In this document: piece by piece, positions 37,101 through 49,100 of the stretch
How positions within the stretch are numbered: position 1 is the stretch's first letter
How the letters are laid out: the number at the start of each line of letters is the position of its first letter
Assembly (NCBI GenBank): GCA_964017195.1
Contig: OZ024895.1
Location: 12,516,501 to 12,580,500, forward strand
DNA: 64,000 nt
Direction of reading: 5' to 3'
Origin: Siderastrea radians
Taxonomy: Eukaryota > Cnidaria > Anthozoa > Scleractinia > Rhizangiidae
The notes under the pieces: generated by a model
Database searches by the model: none
Told to the model about the DNA's origin: nothing
The model's input: the letters and a program-made list of their open reading frames with translations, nothing else
Position numbers and translations under genes: made by a program

Positions 37101-40100
37101 TCCGAATACCCATTGGCCCTCTACTCTATGCCCACGGTGATACTTCCTCTTACCCACTGACGAGCCAAACGAAGCACCGCATATATACACCCAACACTTA
37201 CCGCTCAAATAGTTCATTCCTCGTTCTTTTTATCCACTGACGAGCCAAACGAGCCACCACATATATTCACCCAACACTTAACACTAAAACATTTCATTCC
37301 TCGTTCTTTCTATCCACTGACGAGCGAGCCACCAAATCTAAATGCCTTCATGGCCCTGTATCCTGTAGTTTACAACAGAAATCCTTCTTTTGTGATCCCG
37401 TGCTCTTTTGTAGCCACAACGCTTGGAGTTTCTTGACTAGTGATTGAATTTGCGACCATGCATATACAAGTTTCCAATACTTTTCTTTTCTCGTTAACAA
37501 CTGCTAGCTCGTTACGATCTTAAAGGATTACTCACGTGGATAGAATCAATCGCCATCCAGTCACGTCTGTTGTAGGAATTCACGTAGAATAGAAGTGAGT
37601 GACTGAAAAGATAAGTACTTAGAAAAAAGAAAGCATGGGTTTTCCCTTCTTTCAAACATTCGGCATAGAGCATACTAATGGGGCTTTGTTTTCCTTTGTT
37701 TGAAAGCCTCATTTGTATGCTATATATACAGCACACTATTAATAGTGACTAAGTAGAACCTACTAATAAATGCACAAATTCTCTGTGAATATTAGTAATT
37801 AAATCGATAAAACCAACAACGACGATATCGATGTTGAGCCAATTCGTTCTGCACTATTTTCTTTTAATAAATGCAACCTTATAGTGTCTTAGCAATAAAT
37901 CAATCGAAAGGGAAACTTTTACGTAACTTCATTCAATCATTCTCTTCATGTTCGGTATTATCAAAATTAAGCTATTTCTTTTAAATAAACAAATAAATAA
38001 GTTCGTAATTTGGCAACACGCACTAGCTGGATTAAACAGAAATGCTCTTAAGCCAAAAAAAGGATCAGTATGGTTCAAACTGAACGACAGACTTGTTTCT
38101 CCATGCTATAAAATTACAAGTGTTGTACTTGAACTCGACTTATACGTTTCTTTTGCATCATTGACATTGAACTTTTTGGCTTTGTCTGTGGGCTTCCATC
38201 TGGAACATCTTCCAGGTAGTCGGAAATATCAGCTGCGGGTTCAAAAGCTAGAGAACCAATCAGTGTTCACTATGAGCAATCCTATACTTCCTATTGTTCA
38301 AGAATGACGCTCATCAGTATTCCACAGCACGTTGATGAGAATCCGCAGCAATAATGTATTGTGTCATTTTCTGTAAGTAACACTCGTTAGTACCGGTATT
38401 CCACAGCAATTTTACATCAGGAAAATAGCCGTGGTTACACCACCCCAGGAAAACATGATTTCCCCAATATAATTTTCCCTCGGTAAAATAGTTGGGGGTT
38501 TCATTTACTTGGCTAGTTAAGGTCACATGTACCCAGGGAATTTAGGGGGGGGGTAAATTTTCAGGCTGTGTAACTTTTGCAAAACAAAACATGGACGATT
38601 GAGACATGTTTTTAATGGACTAAGTGAGAACATGAGAAAACGGCTCCAACTTTGCCGTCATACGCTGCTAAATCCTTGGTCTGTTGCACTTCCTGAGGCG
38701 CAAAAATGTCCGATGTACATGAAGTAATTTAAACGCCCTGTAAGTCGCAGTATCCGTTAAAATTCAGCATTTTCAACATTGCTCGAAAAGGAGCCACTTT
38801 CAATCTTCTACACGCCACTTGCAAGATCGTGTATACATCATGTACCTGATCACGCACTGCATGTGCAGTGTTACAAACTGGGCTTTTCATTGGTAGACTT
38901 ACATGTGGAAACCAAACAACTCTTCATGATCCACAAAAGGTTTGCCTGGGGCATTTTCCATTGTTCTGATCTTGGTCAATTTACTACAAAAATTTACCTG
39001 GGTAAACTTTCCCTAGGTAAAATCTGTTACACAGGAAAATGCCACTTTCCCCAGGGAAACCTCAAATTTGCTTGCCTAGGTAAAGTTGCCTCGTGTAACC
39101 ACGGCTAATGTATATGACAGCACATTAATGTGTTCCACGGCGATTCCACAGCAGTGTAAGGTGGTCGGTGGGTATTTATCAGGTCAACGGTGTCCCTTTT
39201 AGCTCGTGAAGATGCGTAACGTTGAAACGTGGTATAGGAAGGGGGCGAGAAATTCGGTCGGACGATCCACCGTAAACTTTTATTGTTAGTGATATCCTGT
39301 GGGGGTGGGGATGAAGAGGGCTTATCTTTTGCTTTTGGTTTTCTTGGGGACAAAGCTAGGTTATTACAATGCCCTGAGAGGTTTACATTTCCTGAGGAGA
39401 TTACGTGCGTGATAATTAATTTAGGTGTTATGAAAAGTCTGTCTAACTAAGACAAATTATTTCAATTTAACTTATATAGCTCATGTGAAGAGGGAACAAA
39501 ACCGCCAGAATCTATAGTGCGTTAAGGTGGCTCACGGCTACTTATTAGCGCGGAGGCTCCATTTTAGAAATCGGATTTTCGGCAAGTAAGGGTTAACCGA
39601 CTTCAGTGATTTTTGGCGTTCTGAACAAGAATGTTAGATTTTTACAAAACTTTTATTTTTAGGGCAAACACGTTCAACGATTAAGAGATACAAGCACTAT
39701 TCAAAGACCAGCCTTTTCAGGGAAACGCGAATATTTCCATTAAATGTGGCTAAATGGAATTTAGGAAAAGTTAAAATCTAGCCAATGCTGGTCAGCGGTT
39801 TCACTAATATGTGGGGCGTGTGCTTTCTGCTTTGCTGTGGTTTGCTTCGCTAGCGCAGTTTGCTTTCTGTCTTCACCCCGGTTTTTTGGCGACTTTTATC
39901 GTTGTTTCTTCGTTTGGACCTCCCTCAATGTGCCTTGCCACACCAGAAACAGCTTGAACTCGCTGTTTGATCCTTCGTCGCTCCCACCATCAACATACAC
40001 GGCCTCACAGTCAACAGCGATTTCCAGTCATGGCTGCTTAATTCCAGCGCCGGTTTCTTCGTCTGTTCCCGCCATTCCCCCACCTGGTTCTTTCTCGGTT

Positions 40101-43100
40101 CCTGTTGCAGCGGCGGTCACCTCGCTGGAGATGCTCACAGCTTCAATCACGGAGGCCATTCGGCTCGCAGTTCCCGCTTGGAACACGGCTAGTTCAGTAT
40201 CTCAAGCAGCCGTTCCGGTGGCATCCCTTCCCAGTGACTTAGTCGACTTCGCTTGTCACAACTGCAGTTTCCCAGGCGTTCTGTGCCCAACCAGCTGCCT
40301 CAGGTAGGCCAGTTCCTTTCTTTAATTCATACTTTTTCAATGCCTGCTTTGTCCGCATCGTTTCCGACCACGTTCACATCAGCAAGTTCTACGCTGCCTG
40401 TTATTTCTTCCGTCATGCCGACTTGTTCTCAACAGCCGTTTACTGTTGGCCCGTACCATTTAAGCTGGAGTCCCAAATTGCTTCTGGGAAGTACATTGAT
40501 CTGGCGGAACTTTTGTCGGACAATCTCCGCGATCAAATTTTGAACCACAGCTTCTGTTTGACGGCCGGAAGGTGTTGACCTCATCATCCCGCAAGCCTAA
40601 GCGATGCATAGATGATATCTCTGCCTGGATTGAGGCCTTCACCATCTTTTCCCTAATTCTAACGGCTCATTTTCTGGCCTGATGGCATGACCTAACTCTC
40701 TACAAGCTCCTGATCCTCCGCACCTACCGCCAGTTTCAGGGCAATGTTTGGTATGCTTATGATCGTGTTCTCCGCGAATATGCGGCCGCTTCTCGCCTCA
40801 CCGACTGGTCGAATATTAACGTCCAACTCTTTAATTTCCATACCGCTGGCTCCAGCCTCAGTCGGCCCATCACTGAGCCCACTGGAAGCAACACCTCCAG
40901 TATTTGCAAATCCTGGAACAGTGGCCATTGCGTAGCTCCCACAAGCGTGTGTCGCTTTGCCCACCACTGCTCCGTTTGCTCTGCCGACCACCGGGCCGTG
41001 GACTGCCCTCAGAAGAAGACCTCTTCCCTTCCCAAACGTTCTCCAACTCCAGAGCCTTCCAAGCGCAGCAAACGTCGTTAAATTGGCTGCTTATCGACTT
41101 GAACTTATCTGGTGTTCTGCCATTGTGTGATATTTAGGAGTATAACTTTTACGTTATTTTGTACTGTTCATATGATTGCCCCGAGCAGCCGGGTTGTTTT
41201 GATTCGACTTGCTACGAAATCGGCTGGCTAGAAATTACTGGACAGTTCATTTCAGGGACTCCCTAACCCTCTAGTGGGTTGCCTCCAGCTTCAACGAGTC
41301 CTTCTGGGCATCAAAAGGACACAAGGTTTATCTAGCTTCACCTGTTTACCAATCACAGATCACCACATGCTCATCATCCATAGGTCCTTATGCTTTGATG
41401 TCCAGGACCATGTTATGCTTTGGGCCGCTTCCACCCTGGCCTATTTTGGGTTTCTCCGAGCTTCTGAATTCACAGTCCCCTCATTATCTGATTTCAATCC
41501 ACTCCTTCACTTGACCGTTGCCGACATTGCAGTTGACTCACAGGAAGCACCTACCTGCTTACGTCTCACCATCAAGACTTCCAAGACTGACCCATTTCGC
41601 AAAGGCTGCCACATCTACATTGGCCGAGGTAATCCTCCTCTTTGTGCCTTGTCAGCCCTTTTGCCTTACCTGGAACTGCGTGGAAGTTCTCCTGGTCCTC
41701 TCTCTATACGCTCCAATGGTCAGCCTCTTTCTCGTGCTTTCCTTTCTCAGTGGCTTAAGGATACTTTTGCAGCAGCCAGCATCGATGGACCAATATCCAG
41801 TCACGGCTTCAGAATTGGTGCTGCAACTGTTGCCCGCTCGTGCTGGTATCCCAGACCATCTTATTCAAGCGATGGGGAGGTGGACAAGCCATGCCTACCA
41901 GCTTTACATCCGCACCCCAGCAGAAGCTTTGACACAAATTACTCCCCTTCTCTCTCACTAACCTTGGTAAGTTTTTGTCCTTGCCACTTGTTAGCCACTG
42001 CCTGCCTGGTATTGTGCTTGGGGTAACCTGGGATGAAGAGGTCCAATGTCCATTCTGGCCACAGGCTCTCCTTTCTCCAAGCACCCGCGCGTTGGAGACC
42101 GGCTTTGAAAGGTAGTCTGTGGCCAGGTTGCCATGGAGACCTCTTAACTGCTGAGGCGATTGCTGCCCTCCTCGCTTGCTACCTATACGGCACCTACCCT
42201 CCATACTTCAATTGGCTTAGAGGTTAAGGTGGCCAAACACAGTTTTCTTGTACCTATACGTTATTCATCGTTATTTTCAAACCACTGGCATTTGGGCAGC
42301 CAAAATTGGCCAGGTGCAACTTCATCTAAAAAAGGTTGTATTTTGATATGTTTCATTGGACTGGGTACCGTTACCATGGCAACACAGCTGGTAGTAAACC
42401 AGCATTAATTAACGGGTTTGATTTATTTTCAGAAAATCCAGTCGTTAGATTTTTTGCATCATTTGTTTCTAGAAAACTCAGAAAGATATTGGCCTATTGA
42501 CACTGGTCTCGTGAAATTTTGACTGAGAGATCTTCTGTTATTTTGTGTTTTGCATTTTAACGTTTTCTGAACATGTCCTCTGTCAGATCTCAATTTTTGT
42601 TTGTAGGCGAGTTAAGCGTGTTCCGAACTATTATTCTACCCAAGTTCATGAAATTCTAATGAGTGGTTCCGTAGAAATCATTGCATTTCCACTAAATCGT
42701 GCAGTCACAATTTTCTGGTTAACTGCGCATGCGCTACATTTGACAGGATTCTCGATCTTGACTGCGAAAAATGTCTGCGCAGGCGCCGCGCAAAAAATCA
42801 CGTGGTAGGTTTCCGTGAATGTTACTGGTTCTCGGTGAGAAAATGCTCTCGAGAAGGAACGAAAAATGGCCGACGGTTGAGAGTTGACAGACTTGTGGTT
42901 TTCTTACCTTTTTGAGAGATCAAGGCTTGTTTCATTGCCGATTTCAAGCGGACCTTATTCTGTGGAAAACATTACGTTGGGACACCGTTTAGCAAGTCGC
43001 TTCCAACCTGTAGTCGGGTACAAATCGACGTCTTGACATGATGTCTTCGCCAGAAAGGGCTGCGAAAAAGGTGAGTTATTTTTGCGTTTTTTGATAGTAA

Positions 43101-46100
43101 CAATCTCTTGCCACGTGGTACAAAAAGATATTTTAAAGGAACGAGAGAATGATTCTTCAGCTTTGTGTAGGTGTATAAATTAGCTTGTACCACGTGGCAG
43201 GGAAAGTGCATTGTTGTGTGACATGCAGACTATTTTTGCACGTATTATCTCGGATATGCAATCGACGACGCGACCTGAAGATCGATGATTCGATAAAGTT
43301 AAAATTCTATACAGACTAAAGCCAAACTGTGATCGTGAGATTGAGAAAATTTTCCAACCATTGAAGATGGTGAATACACAAGACACAAGCTTGAATTTCG
43401 CGATTTTTGTTGTTGTTGTTCGTACAGCAGCAACAAATAGTAGCTATTCAATAGAATGTTGCAGTAAATTCGGTGATAAGTGTGTTGATGCTACGTAATT
43501 CTGACATTTTGATGCAAAGTGTAAGCTCATTTTCTTCACCCAAGTTAAGCTTCTACATGAGTTTTAGCATAATTTGCAGATTTACACGTTATTTGTTTCC
43601 TAATGTTTGCGATCTTCATTTCCTCGTTTCATATCTCTGCCAGCAAATTTTTAGCAAGTAGATTTTCACTCTCTGCTATAAACATTGCTTGTTGAGCAAG
43701 CTGGAACCATTTGCAATACTTCTACAGTGTCATCTATGTATGTTAATTTTTAAGTTGGTTTAAGTCATCAGTCAATTTTTTATTTGCTGCTATCATGCTA
43801 TCATCACACTAGTAGTGTAACCCTAAAGGAATTTATTTTATTTTCATTCTGAAACATTTTTATGTCCCGGACATTCCTTTTTTCTTGGGGCCCCTCCCTT
43901 ATACACCCATCTGTCAGCTCTGAACTGTTTTCAGTGCATATTAATATACTGTTCTGACAGGTATTATAGTCATGGAGCAAATTACAATATTACTGGCCCA
44001 AAATTGGCAGTCACAAATTTTCATGCACTTGGCAATCAAACTTGATTTAAATACTTTTTAATAATGTTTGTAATTCCTGCTTTACCTAAAGTGTTGTATT
44101 TGCACCAGAAATGTTGGGGCAGGGTAGAGTTTCTGATAAGTGTGCACTTTTTAGCCCAGGATCATAGACTATTTGCGCAGTGTTTCAATTAAAGGTATTT
44201 AGAAGGCATTTTAGTTCTAACATCATTCTAGTCCAAAATGCTAGTCTTAATAAATGCTGTCAAAATATTAATGTACCCTGTCTCAGATCTTACCACATTA
44301 CACCCTCCTTTGTTGATCAGAATAAAAAATGCTCTCTTGCCTTTTATTTTGAATGTTGTTAGTTGTACAAAGGTTGGATCCAAGAGGTACTTATTGATTA
44401 ATTAACATGTGTATTATATGTTTTTTTTTTTTCAGACCAAGATGAAACAGTTTTCATGGGAGGCTAAGCATTAAAAAAATGAAACACGTGTTGGCAATGG
44501 GACATTATTTATGTTGCATGGTGATGAATGTGCACACATGAAAGGACAATATTTTGTGGAGAGAATACAAATAAACATGATCTTTGTAGCAGCACTTCAT
44601 ATCTTATATCTTTTCAACTCGTTGTTATTATTATGGGGGAGGGGGTGACTCCTTTACTGCATGTTTGTCAAGACCACTGCAATTCAGATGTAAGTTAATT
44701 GTAACTGAGTCTTGATGCTGGGGTGTTCACCTACATGCCAACAAGTGTATTTAACAATGAGTTTGCAAACTTTAGCTCTATAGTGAACTAAAGACACATA
44801 ATGGAATCAAATCATGATTGGAATTGGTTTACTTCTAACATCATTGTGGTATTTAGGATTTTGCTCAATTAAATGTTTTTCAATGCACCCAGGATTGTTT
44901 ACTTACATATGTCAGCATTGATGACAGTTTACAGTGTGGTTGTTTAGTTTTGAACTCAGTAGATGCAATAATAGACAAGATTACTGTAGCTGAATTATTT
45001 GTACCTATTATTATATGGTTACTAATGTAGCTGATAATTTATACCACGACATTATGCAAGCCAGACCTTAATATTAAACATTCTCAGCCTCCAGGGTAAA
45101 CATTGTATAAGCCTTTAAGTGAGTTGAATAATATTGAAACGACTCTTAAGTAGCACAAATAGTGTACTGGACTGGCAAATCTTTAACTGTAGGAGCAACA
45201 AAACAGTTGGGCATTTATCACGTTCCTGGAAACAAGGTTATATGCCTTCAAAAATAAATCATTCTCAAAGCTGTTTGGGACTCTGTGCTGTCCTTGAAGA
45301 CTACTGCTAATTGATGTTCACAATAATCATGGAGAGGCCATGGTGCACCTGCAGTTTTAATTTCAGTGACCTACAACTAATGTTCAAGCAGTTGCAGTTT
45401 AGTGCAAAATAATGATTAATATGCCTTCTAACAGCCAATTAGAATCCAAATAGAATGGTGTGGTTTCTTTAGGCATAACCATAGATTTAAGATTTTCAAC
45501 CAAGAAAAGGATTGCCCTTGAGTAGAAAAACTGATGACAACAAACAACTTTTGTTAGAATATGAGAATCTGAAAACATTTTTTGTTATTCTTTGCCTATT
45601 TTCTTACAATGCATTTGTAATATTACACATAGTACACACTCCACCCCAAAGTTATGCATTTCTTTTAGCTTCTTTTGCTAAGGTCAGGCACGACATTATT
45701 CTGCAATGCAAAACATTGTCTCTTTACAGGTGTATATTTCTTTATGAACTTGCAATTTTTTCAACTAGAGTTGACACCGATTACAAATGGCATTACATTT
45801 TCCTTGACCTGTTTTCCTGACTGCTGCAGACTTCCTAAGAAATCGATTATTATGGACAGTAAAATGTTCCATTTTCTTGCATTTACAACCACTTCCCGTG
45901 TGCCAAAAATCCATCTAACGAGCTATTTCAGACTAAATAAATGTTAGAGCTTGTTTTATGTCCGACGCTAAACGTCTTCGGTCTAGAGTAAAAGAAACGA
46001 TGCTAAAGGAAATGAAAAGTACTAAGTTAAAACGAGTCTCAAAACAAATAAGTCGTAGGCGGCGAACACGTGCACAGAAACAAATGGTCCTATCCATCCA

Positions 46101-49100
46101 CAACCGACCCTGTACAAACGTATGGCCCTTTCGTTGTTCTCGGTCCTTTTAATTCTGCGTTTTTTCTCGATCTAACAGTCAACAACCGCCACGAGAAAGA
46201 AAGAACTCCAAGAAATATTTGGTAGCCACCTTGAATTCAAGAGCTTGATCACGTGGTCACGCGTCAACCAATCAGACATTTTTCGCCAGTCAATTCTCGA
46301 TCTTTCTCGATTCATACAAACAATCCCAGAAAGGCAGGGTATTTTCCAATAGTATTACCTTTAATGCATTGCAAAACAAACGTTTTTGATACACAACAAA
46401 CTGTTTGATTGTTAATACGGAAAAAATCCTTGCACAAACTTCACTGAACAAAATGAAATGATCGCTGTACAGGCGCCATGTTTGTTTTTCTCAAAGCCTT
46501 GTGCGCGCGCTTATTTACGTCAGCAGTACAATTCGTAGAGCGCGCGCAAACTGTGTTCAGGCACCTTAAATGTGGCTGAATGGAACTTAGGCAAAGTTAA
46601 AATCTATCCAATGCTGGTCAGCGGTTTCACTAATATGTGGGGGTTCCAGGGGCGCTCACATGTGCTTTCTGCTTTCCTGAGGTTTGCTTCGCTAGCACAT
46701 TTTGCTTTCCCTCGCCCCCCCCCCCCCCCATTCCAAGTAAGTATCATAGGTAAGTATTACTCCACAGCACATTTAGTGTTGTGTTGACGGGTGCCTGGAG
46801 GTGGTCTGTGGCCAGGTTGCCATGGAAACCTCTTATCTGCTGATGAGATTGCTGCCCTCCTCGCTTGCTACCTATACGGCACCTACCCTCCATACTTCAA
46901 TTGGCTTAGAGTTTACACAAAGATAGACTTTTTCCTAATTAAGCTCAATAAGCTCTTAGACTTTAAGGTTACTGTGAGCAGGTTTCTACGAAATCGGCTG
47001 GCTAGAAATTACTGCACAGTTGATTGTTAAAATTTGGCTCCAAAATATTGCGTTTGTGTAATTGCCTCAGCTGTTGAAAGAACGCTAATGTAATGCTGGG
47101 ATAGCAAATATTTTTTGACAGCTTGATGCCATCTAAAACACTGCTGAAAAATCGGAAAAATCGTAAACTCCCGGTAAAATCTACAAGCAAATGAAGAACA
47201 GTGTGTTTTTAGCGCGAAAATTGTGAATCTGAGATATGTAAGTTTATTCGACGTGTGAAAAAACTACGGATTTGTTTTCCCTTATTTCTGAGTATGATAA
47301 AATCCAGCATATATACAAATGATCTCACCTAGTTTCAGGTATGTAACCTCGACGAAATCCAACGAATTTGGCTCGTCAAGTTGGCTACTTCGCGTCTTCT
47401 ACTTTAAAAAATGGATAAAAGCCAGCCGATTTTGTAGAAAAGTGCTCACATCAAACCTTGAAGTCTTGGAACTTATTGAGCGTAATTAGAAAAAAATTCC
47501 TGAAAAGGCTGGTCTTCAAATAGCGCTTGTATCTCTTTAACATTGAATTCGTTGGCCCTGAAAATAAAAGTTTTGGCAAATTCGAAGATTCTTTGTTTAG
47601 AATACCAAAAATCACTGAAAGTGGTTAACGCTTACTTGCCGAAAATTCGATTTATAAAATGGAGCCTCCGCGCTAAGAAATTGCGGCGAGCCACCTTAAT
47701 TTTGTCAATCCAAACATGTAGCGGTGACAAAAGGCTTTCTTATAATTTTAAAGGTTAAGTTCCATCTTTAACCCCTGGGAATCGCCTTTCGACAAGTAGT
47801 CACGGAAACTGGTACAGGTAACGCAATTTTATAAAACACGTGCCATTTCTCTAAATGTGAGCGCTGTAAGAGAATCCAGAGGTTTAATTCTAGCAACCTC
47901 GTTTATCCATTGAAACTAATCATTAAGAGCATTTCGTCTTTGCGAGTTAGGTCACCGGGGCCTTTGATTAAATCTTTTTTATGAAAAGGAAAGCGTTACC
48001 CAATATGTTATAAATTTTAGGAGGAAACAGAAATAACCTGGAAAAACTAATACTTTAAATTTTATGGCGATCGAACTCGATTTGTGTAAGCTATAAGAGG
48101 TTTTTACAAAGCCTTCTTTTAAAATAAAATGCACTTATTTTTCGTAAGCCAAAATGAATTCTGTTACAATGACCTCAAACAAGTTGGCATCAGTTAAGGT
48201 TTACAGCAAGTTGCATGAGAATCTGGACCAAAGATTCTCCAAACGAGCGACTCCTTAATTGTGCTCTGAAATTTCCAAGAAATCGCTTAACGTTTTCCCT
48301 TTCAAAAACACGATTTAAAAAGGACACTGTCGACCCGATAAACACCCCAGGCCACCTTAATTAGAAACCAGAGCACGAAAACGGAGTAAAACATCCCTAC
48401 TATATTACTGCGGTCATGGGTTCGAATCCTGTTCAAGTCTGATTTTTTGCGCGCTTTATGACTATGTGGAAAAAGCAGATCTTAGCAAGGGCTATCAGAA
48501 TCTAAACAGATAATTGGGGATAGCCACGCATTTTTCAGAGAAAATTGAGCTTAAATTTGGAAAGAAATTGCCATACTTTCTTTGTATTTTAACGCTTTTT
48601 TAGAATTATGGTTGCTTGATTATCTCTGAAAAATGTGTGGTTACCCCATTTTTCTTTTTGGATTCCAATAACCCTTGCTAAGGTCTACTTTTTCCCCATA
48701 GCCATAACCTTTGCAAAAATACATCTGTATTAGGAGGCACCGTCCTTAAGTTGATATCTTAAACTGCGAAGGTCATCATCCTTTCTTATTCCATTTGCAG
48801 TTCACGTATATGATTATTTCACATATTCACTCCCATCCGATATAATTTATACTAACAATTTTCTGCAGCTGCTGTAAATGGGACCATAAACATAACACTC
48901 ACCATCAAGAACCAAACGTGTGCTAACTTTTCAAAAGGAAACTTCAGTGAGAAGGTATACAGTATTTTTACTTGCCACTCTTCACTCGATTCGTAACTCA
49001 GCTTACTGGGGATTGCACATTCTGGGGGATACTGTTATAGTCTCTGAACGCTCTTCGTTTTCGCTGCTAAGTAGATTAGTTTTTCATTATATGTAGTGAG

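Larger units (their letters stand above)
39526..47695. mobile_element. TTAA-flanked long-TIR composite element
   Basis: The ends are about 205-base inverted repeats: from 39526 GGTGGCTC...GCGCGGAGGCTCCATTTTA, and from 47695 reading leftward the same with roughly 80% identity by eye. TTAA flanks both ends (39522-39525 and 47696-47699), as in Kolobok or piggyBac-type insertions. Inside lie a tyrosine-recombinase region (39837-41961), a second TTAA-flanked segment (42228-46565), and direct-repeat partners of the left interior (46570-46745 with 39748-39850) and of 42082-42220 (46791-46910). This suggests two related elements fused or nested. Confidence 0.65.

Noticed and set aside
37948..38307. 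119-codon + strand open frame
   Set aside because: No domain, no splice context and AT-rich codon content; likely chance.
45958..46152. Short Lys/Arg-rich frame MSDAKRLRSRVKE
   Set aside because: Could be a start exon but no acceptable donor chain or similarity was found inside the transposon.
48405..48440. B-box-like GGTTCGAATCC
   Set aside because: No A box or tRNA fold upstream; isolated motif.
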